A stretch of DNA of 64,000 nucleotides, taken from Gracilaria domingensis. Taxonomy: Eukaryota; Rhodophyta; Florideophyceae; Gracilariales; Gracilariaceae. Where the stretch lies: NCBI GenBank assembly GCA_022539475.1, contig VCMS01000025.1, positions 728,111-792,110 on the forward strand. Direction: 5' to 3'. Below are positions 50,201-59,485 of this stretch, one piece after another (position 1 is the stretch's first letter; the number at the start of each line of letters is the position of its first letter). The notes beneath the pieces were generated by a model. The model was not told the origin of the DNA. It saw nothing but the letters and a program-made list of their open reading frames with translations, and did no database searches. Both the position numbers and the translations under genes were made by a program.

Positions 50201-51517
50201 TCCCAAAAAGCCACGGTCCGACTGCTCTTCGCTATCGCTGCACAACACGGACTGGAACTCGAACACTTCGATATAACTTCCGCCTTCACGCACGAAAAGT
50301 ACCGACACACGAGTCCAGTCTACGTTAGACAACATCCAAAATTTGATGGCACGTACACACATCCAGAACCAGGCAGGCAGCTCATCTTAAATCTATATGG
50401 CACCCCTCCAGCCGGCCACTACTATCTCGAAGAAGCATGGAAGTACTTACAGTCACTCGGATTTGAACAATCGCCCGACGATCCAGCCCTTTTTGCTGCC
50501 CGCGACCCTCACAATCAATACACTTTTGTAGTGCTGAACATCGACGACTTCGTTATTGCTGCTACAAGCAAACATAGAATCGATAAGCTGTTCTCACAAC
50601 TCCAGCAAAAATACACCATCAAACGACTAGGCACTCCCGCCCAATATCTCGGATGGAAAATCACCAAAAACGACAACGGCGCAATCGCTATCTCGCAACC
50701 ACACACTGTGCAGCAGATCCTCACACTGCTGGGCCTCGAAAAGGCCAATGGCAAACGCACTCCATACACGTCCGGTGTCGGCTACCACCCGCCCGACGCA
50801 AATGACGTTCCGTCGACGAAGTCAAAAAGTCTATATGCCCAGGTGGTCGGCTCCCTCCGATGGCTTTCAGACTGCACAAGGCCTGACATTGCATTCGTCA
50901 CCTCCAAATTGGCCCTTGCATTAACCAACCCTACTGCACGCCATTGGCAACATCTCAAGTCTGTAGGCCGATATCTCAAAGCAACTGCTACCCTCGGGCT
51001 GTACTACCCACGTAGTGTCTCAGTGAACCAACTAACGTCATACTCCGACGCAGACTTTGCGGCCGACACAACCACGCGCTGCTCCACATCGGGGGCCACG
51101 CATTTCTTGAACGACAGTCTTGTCGATTGGACATCTAAAAAGCAGTCTGTCCCCGCTCTCTCTACGTGCGAGGCTGAATACTATGCAGCCACTGCTGCAA
51201 CTCGGGACGCTGTGATGTTCAGAAGAATCCTTCAATTCTTGGGCTTTGCCATGAGAAATCCAACGCCAATGAAAGTGGACAACCAAGCAGCAATAGGCGC
51301 CGCTCTCCAACAAGGCTCGACAAAGCGGCGAAAGTACCTTGACCTCAGGCACCACTTTCTGCGACACCACATTCGCAAAAGAAACATCAAGCCAGAACAC
51401 GTCCCGTCTGCTGCACAACGATCGGACATCATGACAAAGCCACTCCGACCACAACAATTCGAGCACAACATACGCTTGCTGAACTTACGGCCCGTGCGAC
51501 ACATCCGCAAGCCCTGA
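47243..51517 (+). CDS. Copia 2 Gag-Pol polyprotein
   Basis: 1,424 residues in one frame; a second Met at residue 76 (47468) is an alternative start. Gag (UBN2-like, about 90-290) ends in an RGGRGRGRGR basic box (about 300-315) instead of a zinc knuckle. The protease has DSGAHPSIV (about 392). Integrase: HLIYNH and CSGC zinc ligands, D in TSDICGPM, D in FLSDNAKEY, E in GIAERVN. Reverse transcriptase: HFDITSAFTHEKY, catalytic NIDDF (in place of YVDD, both Asp kept). RNase H: YSDADFAADTTTRCSTSG, STCEAEYYA, TKPL. All catalytic residues are present, so the protein may be active. Confidence 0.95.
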   Translation: MGTSAPQRNTSTSQSSIHGPSIAPVSTEHCSQSTPLTTRQKRYHYRETRTIWLDLWRQVQQEIGHSPHPSTLPRKMESSSIPHTQGSLSYPKWRFTEELIELTTENYYQWWQNLEDILTEHDYIELINDSFTPQTAEEQKAIASIRRVITKSITQDVLNMIADPTIFTCSPSQIVKTIKDTFDSQATKDYYSLSLEATNLRRTGTITEYINQHIAIRRKQIVAQTPGISDERMTVTFILQGLVSDDRFSQRAISMMIDNPPRTIRETQHRLEQYENLLSQQTPMDLSGTRPSSTQHRPSGSSYRGGRGRGRGRYGGSSARSLRNAILDLTKKIDDIKPPRPRNTRGRSTAKQASAADDAIAAEIAQAMKALETLPETDTPDPQQCTYSLDSGAHPSIVSHCTEDETDLETPILTHTASPTPLQTTKRGTLRMISDLGASVNIPTLINRNVNGNLISVHSITQNLGPVIFTPHNAYILSRTIPIKVLGTASWNNNTYTLNLRSPSSTAKTVHSESSETHIPLHNSKPETIPAPLPRSQNNRVTSTPKTRSKRSFRPHPMALITTPSQNEQPSDPELHKWHLIYNHAPPTKLARLASLKIIPNPRLRHVGQRTITCSGCKQGRLKRQPHKKAKHQYPLGKALTSDICGPMPHTSTHHNLYFITFLELYSRYLLLYFSQNRQGLSKILAFALRFFKNATGTSPTIFLSDNAKEYLSKTLRHVLSEHGTTQVTSTAYTPQQNGIAERVNQTLCSVARANLIHSGLSDEFWEDAIRDTAFKYNLTPHSATGKTPYAAIFGSTAKPRALHAFGQLGYALLPTSTQLQSKLDSRGIPCRYMYGVTPQNIVVMALGTGQYIQIPAHNFHPYSRTTDPVASQSNAFKNHVPHRTPNKVTNTTPAPTSRKQATKYPDARAWSLAHNTELEKLDKLQAIKWLPQSQLPKRLIPLTMTYKYKRTPEGDIISRKARCSVRGDRMIPYKDFNPEETAAHLSQKATVRLLFAIAAQHGLELEHFDITSAFTHEKYRHTSPVYVRQHPKFDGTYTHPEPGRQLILNLYGTPPAGHYYLEEAWKYLQSLGFEQSPDDPALFAARDPHNQYTFVVLNIDDFVIAATSKHRIDKLFSQLQQKYTIKRLGTPAQYLGWKITKNDNGAIAISQPHTVQQILTLLGLEKANGKRTPYTSGVGYHPPDANDVPSTKSKSLYAQVVGSLRWLSDCTRPDIAFVTSKLALALTNPTARHWQHLKSVGRYLKATATLGLYYPRSVSVNQLTSYSDADFAADTTTRCSTSGATHFLNDSLVDWTSKKQSVPALSTCEAEYYAATAATRDAVMFRRILQFLGFAMRNPTPMKVDNQAAIGAALQQGSTKRRKYLDLRHHFLRHHIRKRNIKPEHVPSAAQRSDIMTKPLRPQQFEHNIRLLNLRPVRHIRKP

Positions 51518-51533
51518 CGACGACCTGCGCTCA

Positions 51534-51543
51534 TCAGGGGGCG
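51534..51543 (+). other. Copia 2 polypurine tract
   Basis: cagggggcg directly before the 3' LTR, the normal plus-strand priming position. Confidence 0.7.
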
Positions 51544-51716
51544 TGTTATCACGCACCGAACGGTGCGCTCATGCCAGATAAGCGCCGATCGCCGCCAGCC
51601 AAACATTTGTTCTCACGCTGTCACCACGCCATCGAGTGGCCACGTAGCAACCCCTAATAAAGGGCTTGCCCGCCGGCGACCGCCGGCAGGGCGGCCATCG
51701 ATCTTGCCTCTTCTCA
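51544..51716 (+). repeat. Copia 2 3' LTR
   Basis: 173 bp, TG...CA. The part absent from the 5' copy contains a gcaccgaacggtgc inverted repeat. AATAAA at 51656-51661. Confidence 0.95.
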
Positions 51717-52285
51717 CATTTTTCACACGATTTTCAAGATATCGTAGGTGTATTGTTGTAAATGATGAAGTTGTAGTTGAAAGAGCACGATGTCTTTGCC
51801 CTGTATGAATCTCCAGTCCTTACCTTTCTTTCCATCATCTCCACCGCTTCATACTTAGAAGGCTCAGAGGCTGCGAGAATACAAAACAGATTTTCTACCA
51901 AACTGAAGAAGTTGCTTTATTAATTGCATGAAATTCAAGCAATTCACACTATGGACGAACCAGGGACGAACACCAAGCGCAAAAGATCACAGTTGCAGAA
52001 GAGCTACCCAAACCTAAACAGATTCAAGCAGTTTTTGCCACGGTCTGGCTTCCTGCATCTAAACGAAGTGAAGCGTAGCTGTGAGCCAAACTAAAACAAC
52101 CGTAACTCTCTTTAGGTTCAAAAAAAAATTAATTCACGTCAGAAACAAAAACACACATGCAAAACATGTGTGTGAAAACATCTGCAGCCTATGTGAGCCT
52201 TCCAGGGGAAAGACAAACGAGTCCAAAATAGAAATTTATTGAACAGAATGTTAGATGCGAAACATACGAAGTAAGGAGATGAACA

Positions 52286-52440
52286 TCGTAGAGTTGGATT
52301 CAATTAGAAGCTGGAGGAGACGGTGTTGTGCTCCGTGGTTTAATTACAACTGGCTTGGCCTGGACGGCAGCCGGACACGACTATAAAGGCACCCGACCGC
52401 TGCGATTTGCGATCAGCAGCAGGTCAGGAGACGACGAACG
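52286..52440 (+). repeat. Dispersed TATA-containing repeat, copy 1
   Basis: About 155 bp resembling 57538-57690 in order and spacing of words: cgtagagtt, gagac, ctccgtgg, ttaatta, ggcctgga, ggcag, actataaa, gcacc, cgattygygatcagca. Probably a diverged solo LTR or a duplicated promoter-bearing element; the shared TATAAA box suggests the former or a small nonautonomous element. Confidence 0.55.
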
Positions 52441-52793
52441 GTTGCCTGAAACTCGGTGCCGAATCATTGCTCTGCGGCTTGATTTATCACAGGGGGATTG
52501 TGTTGGAAGACGGTGTCATTTTACGACAGGTGTTCTGACATCTTCATATTCCACGGGTAATCATAACCTTGGCGGCTACTCGCACTTGATCAAAGAAGAT
52601 GTACTGACAAAAGTCCGAGTGCGTGCAACTGTGGGCACTAGCACGTCTAGGACAAACAAAATATGCATGTAATATATACGATGAGTTCTCCTACCTATGT
52701 GAATTCAAATTAATCTTTGCGGCATTCGTTTCAATATGCAACTTTTCCAAAACACGAAGAGTTCGTTACAGCAAATGTGGCCATTTCGCCGCT

Positions 52794-52822
52794 CTGTGTA
52801 CTACACACTGTGTAGTACACAG
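52794..52822. repeat. Perfect 14-bp palindrome
   Basis: Arms 52794-52807 and 52809-52822 are exact reverse complements around one base. Confidence 0.85.
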
Positions 52823-53119
52823 TGTAGGGAGCTCTGTACTGCAATAATTGTTCCTGTTTGTTGAATCCAGGAATCGGAAGTACACATGTACGCGTAGATA
52901 TGATCATACTGTGCTTCAAAGACAAGTTCGATAAGTGGCGCAATCACCGCGCATATGCTCTTACGTGTTTCAAACTTTTTACAGAACCAGGCCATTCGGA
53001 TCCAACTCCACCACTCCACATATGACTATCTAAAACGTTTCTATAAATGCATCCTAAATGTCGGAATGGATATGTCAGGATGTCCCAGCCCCCAGCGTAC
53101 ATTCAGCAAGCAGAGGAAT

Positions 53120-55126
53120 CTACGCAATACCGACTTGTGCCTGGACCTGGTCCAGCTGGTTCAGATTGTTGACCTGCAGAAGCGTATTCGACATCGACCA
53201 CAGGTATTCCCTGCCGATGATCGCATTACGCTTGATGCTACGGTTCCACCACTCCCACCAGTTCAGCCCGGTCGTGTTGTGCGTCACCCGCCCGCGCTCC
53301 GTGATACTTGTTTCAGACACGTCCAGCACAATCGCGCCCGTGAACCGCTGTGAGAACGAGTACACGTTCACAGGCATCACGGCCACGCGGTCTTCTCGCC
53401 AGTACAAGAACGCGCGGTGATCCCACTCTGCGTCTGAGTAGCTTCCCGCTAATGTCCATCCGGACAGCTCGCGCGGGTTCGTCTTGTCGCTCACATCGAA
53501 CAGCGACACCTTCGCGCCTGTCGTACGTCCCGTCAGCGTGGCCTCCTGGCCGACACCGAGGATACGCCCAGGTCCTACCGGGTGTAGGTAGGAGCTGAAC
53601 CCAGGGATCTTGAGCTCACCTGTCACGCGCATCGCGCGCGGGTTGGACAAGTCGATGATGTACAGCGGGTCAATCTCGCGGAACGTCACCACGTAAGCCG
53701 TGTCCCCGATGTATCGCACAGCGAAAATGCGCTCGCCAATACCGAGGTTGCCGACCTCGCCGATCTGCACCAGCTGGCGCGTGTTTCGATTGGGCAGGAA
53801 TGCAGTCACCTTGCTGCGGCTCAGATCGCGGTTGCTCCACCAGGTGGCGCCGTCCGTCGTCGCGATGAAGAACGTATCGTGCATCTCGTGCATTGCAAAC
53901 TGATTGATGATACTCCCAGATACTGCACCGCTGGCGATGTAGGAAGCTCCGGCGTCCGAGAGTCCGAAGTGATGGATCGCTGTCTGGTAGTTGGCGCCCC
54001 ATCGCGGCGAGCTGTCGGGCACATCCTCGAAACGGACTTCGTTCGTGGTTACAAACATCGACTTTTGCGTGGCAAACACAGTATCGGCGTCCGACATGAT
54101 GGATGCCGAGCTGGAAGGTTCCAGGAAGCCGGAGATGGGCAGCGTAACGACCGTGAGGAGGTTGAAGCCCGAAAACACGTTCTGCGAGTAGTAAATGTCA
54201 CTGCATGTGGCGTACACACCGTATTGCTCTCGGCCATTGCGCTGCAGGCGGTACGTCGGCAGCCAGTTGCCCGCACGTGAGTACTGGATGATCTCACGGT
54301 TCCACTTCTCGGCCTGCGCGCTATTCACATTGCGCGTCGGGTAGTACAGCCAGATAGACGACAGCGGGCGGAAGCGCAGGACAAGGCGGACGACCCCTTC
54401 GACCTCACGAGACTTGACGTAGCTTCCTTCGAGGAAGAGTGTAGACACGAGTCGTGGTATACCACCATTGACATGGATCTGATAAACGACTGTGGCCTGC
54501 TCGCCATACGAAGGGTCCACGTTGTACCTTTGATGCACCGGACGCCTGTACGAATAGACATCGCCGAGCGCAAGCAAGAAGTCACCCTGAATGAGCATTT
54601 CCCGCGGGGCCGTGGGAAGCTGCAGCTTGCCGACGCGGCGGCCGCGCTTTCCTCCCTCCAGCACCTCCACGACGGAGAACGTACTGCCGCTCACGGTGAA
54701 CACACGGCGGCCATCTGTCTTGATGATGTCAGGTTCGTCGACCCCTTCGACCTGGACGTTAGTTGTCGAAAAGTCAACGCCCTCGATCAGACCGTTTGGT
54801 TCGGCGTCATCGAAGCTGGTGTCGCGATCAGCATCAGTAAGATTGCCGCCGGCGACACGCTGCGGCTCGGCAAATGGGCGGTGAAGGGGAAGGCCGGCGG
54901 GGCCTCCGGGTGTTCCAGGGTCATCCAGGGGTCCGTCGGGGGAACGAGTTTGGGTATATGCATTATAAGAATTGAGCCCGTACGGACCGACCAGATTGAC
55001 GGCACGGTTGATGTAGTAATTGTTGAGTTCCGGGCAGTTGCCAAACTTGCTTATGAGGCGTGCATCGGCGCCGTTTGTAAGGAAGGCGAAGAGAAGAGCA
55101 AGGGAGACTGAGGTGAGCAACCCCAT
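53120..55126 (-). CDS. Secreted beta-propeller domain protein
   Basis: 668 residues from the ATG at 55126 (the frame is open 14 codons further). An N-terminal hydrophobic segment, GLLTSVSLALLFAFLTNGADA, is a signal peptide. At about residue 120 comes STTNVQVEGVDEPDIIKTDG, the hallmark start of the Pfam Beta_propel family (PF09826), known mainly from bacteria and archaea as C-terminal beta-propeller secreted proteins of unknown function. Repeated strands follow, with YVVTFREIDPLYIIDLSNPRA and SLFDVSDKTNPRE as clear blade motifs. The frame is intact. In a red alga it would be extracellular or in the wall, and transfer from a prokaryote is likely. A TTAAAAA box lies about 110 bp before the ATG. 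Confidence 0.85.
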   Translation of the reverse strand: MGLLTSVSLALLFAFLTNGADARLISKFGNCPELNNYYINRAVNLVGPYGLNSYNAYTQTRSPDGPLDDPGTPGGPAGLPLHRPFAEPQRVAGGNLTDADRDTSFDDAEPNGLIEGVDFSTTNVQVEGVDEPDIIKTDGRRVFTVSGSTFSVVEVLEGGKRGRRVGKLQLPTAPREMLIQGDFLLALGDVYSYRRPVHQRYNVDPSYGEQATVVYQIHVNGGIPRLVSTLFLEGSYVKSREVEGVVRLVLRFRPLSSIWLYYPTRNVNSAQAEKWNREIIQYSRAGNWLPTYRLQRNGREQYGVYATCSDIYYSQNVFSGFNLLTVVTLPISGFLEPSSSASIMSDADTVFATQKSMFVTTNEVRFEDVPDSSPRWGANYQTAIHHFGLSDAGASYIASGAVSGSIINQFAMHEMHDTFFIATTDGATWWSNRDLSRSKVTAFLPNRNTRQLVQIGEVGNLGIGERIFAVRYIGDTAYVVTFREIDPLYIIDLSNPRAMRVTGELKIPGFSSYLHPVGPGRILGVGQEATLTGRTTGAKVSLFDVSDKTNPRELSGWTLAGSYSDAEWDHRAFLYWREDRVAVMPVNVYSFSQRFTGAIVLDVSETSITERGRVTHNTTGLNWWEWWNRSIKRNAIIGREYLWSMSNTLLQVNNLNQLDQVQAQVGIA

Positions 55127-55168
55127 TGCTGCGTTGAGTTGGTTGGGGTTGATAGGTCGTTTCGGCAA

Positions 55169-56315
55169 GTACTTGATGAGTTGAACAGAGGAGGTAGGAG
55201 ACGGACATTGTTGACGCCGACCTGCCAGAGGAGCTTTTTAAGCACTTTCGAGAAAGTAGAGGGCGATACTCTCCAGGACATGCTAAGTGCCTGCAAAGCC
55301 AGTTGATCTCGAAAGGAGGGAGGAGACATTGTGCACTGTTCTTGAAAACACCTACACGCTACATACATGAATTCAACGGAATGTTTGGATTTTGGATACC
55401 CATGCATCATGATGATGACCCGTGGTGTCATCAACGTGAAACTGATAACGGTTCTGTTCATGTCAGGAACCGTCCTGCTGGATCGCATCGTTCACATCTC
55501 AAAATAACTTAGGTTTTGAGGACGGCCGGGACACATGCCCGTCGCATAGTGGGAGATTTGTACTGGGATTCATCTCTCGCATTGTGCTTTGCTGGTCACC
55601 CAGCCTTGAGCTGCACGCTAGCGTAGCCCACAAAACTAGCTACCCCTGGTAGTCAAAGGTCCCCAGTTAACGACCTTGTAGTTTGGTTACAGTGCGAAAA
55701 CGATGACCAAGCACTACCGGCATTTTACTTGTCGACAAAACTTTACGGTTACGAGACATTGGGGAGTGAACGGTTATCAAACGAGGTTTAAAAAGAGATG
55801 AAGCTCTCATCAAACGCATTCATGGCCAGAGATAAAGTTGGAGAGAATAAATCTTCCAGTGCACCCAGAACAGCGTTGTAAAGCATGTTGATATTTCTAG
55901 GGAGCAAACTCGCATATGAAATTCGTTATATCAACCTCACGAGGGCTTCCAAATTTGATAGTGAGACTGAGGCACAGTAACAGCACAATGGAGCTGGTGA
56001 CTCGGTCATTCAGCCATGTGGACAGCGCCGATCCATATCAGAGCTTTAATACATATCTATGATGATGCACGAGCCAGCAGCGCAAGGCTTTGCAAGATTT
56101 TAACAAGTGCTCGTGACATTTCATCGCTGTAAACCGCACAATGCATAGCTGCGAGCCTGTCTGTGAAGCGAACTGTGCAGGCGTCTTCCGCGAATTGGCG
56201 CTGGATTTCGAATCTACCAAGGGTAGCCCTGGCTACTACTACACTTGCTCCTTGCTGAGTTACAGAAGTTCATGTCAATTTGACCCACTGGGTCACTGAT
56301 TATAACGGGTTTTGA
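55169..56315. other. Intergenic
   Basis: Promoter side of the secreted-protein gene and of the membrane-protein gene. No repeat or gene was identified. Confidence 0.45.
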
Positions 56316-56337
56316 CATTTGGTTCAGCCGGAAAACG

Positions 56338-57104
56338 ATGGCACGCTGGGCCCAAGTGGCCAGCATAGTCAGTGTGGCCGTTCTCTCACTGCCATTCTTG
56401 TCTGCACAGCTGCCATCTTATTCGAAGCAGTCATACTCGCCCACGCTCCTTCAGCAGGCGACCAAGGCGCAGACGAATCCACACAACCCCAACGGCCTCA
56501 ACTTTTCCGCGTTTTGCTCGTGTGTCTCTTCGCCGCCACTCCCGTGTACGCTGTTCTTCACCGCAATGATGGCCACAAACTCTACATCTTCGACGCTCGA
56601 TTATCGCTACTGCCGTACATAGCACTTCTGAATAATGCTGTGCTTAGAGCGCTCTCGATTCTGCTTCGCGCGCATCCTAGCGAGCGACACGCTGTGTTTG
56701 GATTCCTCGTCAAGCTTTCGAACCCAATTCTTGACCTTGCATTCGTGTTTCCGGTATACTCGTACATGTTGACGTGCATTGCTTACACGATGGGCATGAA
56801 TGGCTCACGATGGTCTTTGTTCAAGGCCATATTCTTTCCGTTCCTGAACCGTGTGTTGGCGATCCCTGCATGTTTGCTCGCGAGTTTAGCGATGGAATAT
56901 CCTGGACTGCAGGTAGACGAGGGCTTTAGCGACAAGACATTCGTGTTCGGAGAGAATATGGGCGACACGTATCATGGGCTCATTGTCTCCGGTTGGATGA
57001 TGCGCGTTTTCGTTCCGCTCTCGGTAGTGCTTTACACCCTGCTCTTCGTCGGCACTGTCGGGTACCGGATTTACAAAGGCTGCGAGCACTTGTCTCAACC
57101 TTGA
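56338..57104 (+). CDS. Multi-pass membrane protein, N-terminal frame problem
   Basis: The main frame (open 56316-57104) gives about 260 residues with five or six hydrophobic segments (LFRVLLVCLFAATPVYAVL, LSLLPYIALLNNAVLRAL, PILDLAFVFPVYSYMLTCIAYTM, RVLAIPACLLASLAM, VFVPLSVVLYTLLFVGTVGY), but no ATG before residue 150. Another frame starts with an ATG at 56338 and a good signal-peptide-like sequence (MARWAQVASIVSVAVLSLPFLSA) and stays open to 56620. A shift between the two near 56500 would give a sensible secretory-pathway membrane protein. Whether this is an intron, a sequencing error or a true frameshift cannot be told. I do not recognise the family. Confidence 0.55.
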
Positions 57105-58517
57105 TGCTTGATGTAAATTGCTTCTGAACATATTCTCAGCGATTCTCACTCACCCTTTCCAGACCATCTCGGCCCTTCTATAATTACTCTGCATGCTCTC
57201 AGCCGCCTGTGCGTTCAAAAGGGCGTGAGTATAGGGAGTGGGAAGTGTTTCGCATCTTCATCGCATCTTTGATCAACCTCTCAAGCACTGTGTTGCTTAC
57301 GCAAATACTCTGGAAGTTGTAAAGCCTTCAGCCTCAATGGCGCAATCTGAAGCCTGCCATTCTATGTGAAACACATATGGCAAAGAGATTGTGATGGAAA
57401 GCCAAGTGAATAGAACGGGGTTTGGTTTGCATTTTAGTATTTTTTCCTCGGGAACGCACTACGCTTGTTTTAGTGTTATCCGCAATTGGGAGAGTTCTAT
57501 ATTATTATATCGACGACTTTCCAAGACGCTTATGACAGCGTAGAGTTCGAGTTAACTAGAAGCGAGCGGAGACATTGTCGTCCTCCGTGGCTTAATTAGA
57601 ATCAGTATGGCCTGGATGGCAGCTGCAGACTACTATAAATGCACCTGATCGCGGCGATTCGTGATCAGCACGAGGTGAAGGGAGGCAGGAGGCCCCCAGA
57701 CAAACTTTTTGTCGTCCCGTGTCTGTAAACCAAAAAACCGATACGGTCGCAACAATTAAGAGCATTCCTCTGCCATGAAAACTATCACATTCAATCACCC
57801 TTACATGAAATCCCCCTGGTCTTTTGCGCTGAGCAGGCAGAAATGCACTAATCAAAAGAATGAAGAGCGCGATCGAGCGACAGCGTTCAAGAAACGAAGA
57901 AAACCAACGCAGCAGAACATCAACCGACAACAAGGGCATCGTAATGACAGGAAGCCAATATTCCCTTGCTTGATACTGCCTGTGTCAGCTGACGCTTTTT
58001 CAGCCCCAGTTCTGTGCGCGAGCGAAGGCCAGATATTCAGTCGGAGTTCCAAATCTCAAATGAATCAGTCAAGAATGTCCAGCCCTTCAAACAGCGATGC
58101 TTGATCCATCCTAAACCAATACGGGAACTTCTGAATAATCATAGTCCGGTCTCATTCTTGAAGGCTGCCGAGTCACACAAGCAAGCCTCAATCCCTGAAT
58201 TCATGCCTTCCTGCCGCCCTACCTTACCATGTTTGGCTCATTGTCGGCGGGATTTCTGAAGATGGGGGAGGAGGGAGACGCGGCGAGGTTGAATGAGATG
58301 CCTCCCCCCTCCCGTGATGAGAGATGGTCGACAGCGGTTGGGATGCGCTCGAATGGCGGCTTTTATATAGAGTTCGGAAACCAATCGAGAGAACCGACAG
58401 CTGTTTTCAATTTGTATCTTGGGCAGGCGAGATTACGGGAGATAGAGGAGAGGCTAGGGAAATCATCCCAGAGGACAGCGAGAGCGACGTTATGGCCGCA
58501 TTGATTAGAATTGGGGG
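57105..58517. other. Intergenic
   Basis: No gene I trust. Frames at 57775-58104 and 58229-58504 lack any resemblance. It contains the second dispersed repeat copy. Confidence 0.4.
57538..57690 (+). repeat. Dispersed TATA-containing repeat, copy 2
   Basis: Partner of 52286-52440 in the same orientation, 5.2 kb away, with an actataaatgcacc TATA segment. The copies flank the secreted beta-propeller and membrane-protein genes. Confidence 0.55.
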
Positions 58518-59485
58518 GTGAAGATGCTCACGGCGTGCGATGGCTATCATTCGCTCAACACCCCAATTCACTGCCTGCGAACGTGGCGAACTTGCAATCG
58601 CTCGTTGCAGCCTTTCTTTCTCTCATCGCCCGAGTCCCGGACAGCAGACGTGGCGAACTTTCCACCCTACGCCGAGCGGCATCAACCGATGCGCTCTGCA
58701 TCATGTTATCCTAGGCTTCTCCCACCACCCCCCATCAGCGAATTGGCAGGAGCTGCCGCCGGAGGCGAGCCATCGCCCTTCGTTCATACGCCAGCAGCCG
58801 ATGCGCTCTGTACCATATTCTTCGCGGGATCCTCCGCCAACCACTGTCAGCGAATTGCAGCGGTTGCAGCCCGAAGCCAGCCATTTCGATTCGCTTCAAG
58901 GCAAGCAACCGCGGTTTCGCATCTTCCTTAGCCACGCAGATGAAGACAAGGAGACCATCGCCCGCCTGCTGTACCACTGCCTGCGTGAGCACGGTCTCTC
59001 CGTCTTCTTCGATGTGGAGTCGTTCGAACTCGGCGAACACTCTCCGGACGTCATGAACCTCGCCATGGTGACCGCGCCCGTCGGCGTGTTCATCATGGGC
59101 CCTGAGTTTGTGGCCAAGGAATGGCCCATGCGCGAGCTGCTCGCATTTGTCCGCCGCTACGACCGTGCCCGCGCAGCGAAGCTCACACCACCGTTGCTCA
59201 TCTCCGTGTTCTACCGGCTAACCACCGGGGAGTGCCGCAACTCGGACATCATGGACACCTACAGCGAGCTTTTCCTTCGGCATGGACTGTTCGAACGAGC
59301 TGCCGACTGCTCAGTTGCCGATCGATGATGTGTCGCACGCGCTAGACACGGCTGCCAAATTGTGGAGCATCGAAAACGATTCTGGTGCTTCAAATTCCGA
59401 CTGCCCAAACATGAAGCGTACCCGGAAAGCGTTCATTCAAACGGTGCTGAAGAAGATTTTGGAACGCCTTGGTGCAGAGTTCTGA
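58518..59485 (+). pseudogene. TIR-domain protein gene, frameshifted
   Basis: Main frame 58540-59328. A TIR domain starts at residue 126 (FRIFLSHADEDKETIARLL), continues through FFDVESFELGEH and VGVFIMGPEFVAKEW, and keeps the Glu (E199, in EWPMREL) that aligns with the catalytic Glu of plant TIR NADases. Upstream, about 85-90 bp are tandemly repeated (QPMRSxxY...PPPxxxSEL...PEASH), but the two copies are in different registers, so one frameshift lies between them near 58760. After the TIR domain the register shifts again near 59290, and the last 60 codons (RTRKAFIQTVLKKILERLG) resemble the helix linking TIR to an NB-ARC domain. No NB-ARC follows. It is probably a remnant of an immune-receptor-like gene, or a short TIR protein with sequence errors. 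Confidence 0.65.

Larger units (their letters stand above)
47141..51716 (+). mobile_element. Ty1/copia LTR retrotransposon with intact polyprotein
   Basis: Target duplication CATTT at 47136-47140 and 51717-51721. The 3' LTR is 173 bp. The 5' LTR is 98 bp because 75 bp are missing between two CACG words; the rest is identical. A single unbroken gag-pol frame fills the interior. LTR identity and the intact frame indicate recent insertion. It interrupts the upstream region of the ABC-F gene in the opposite orientation. Confidence 0.97.
51722..53119. other. Intergenic, contains dispersed repeat
   Basis: It includes the displaced upstream flank of the ABC-F gene, a 9-bp hairpin (52151-52173), a repeat also found near 57540 (see next entries) and a 14-bp palindrome. 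No supported gene. Confidence 0.45.

Noticed and set aside
47141-51716. Possible gypsy or DIRS classification of the second element
   Set aside because: Integrase precedes reverse transcriptase, with a 5-bp target duplication and short LTRs: copia.
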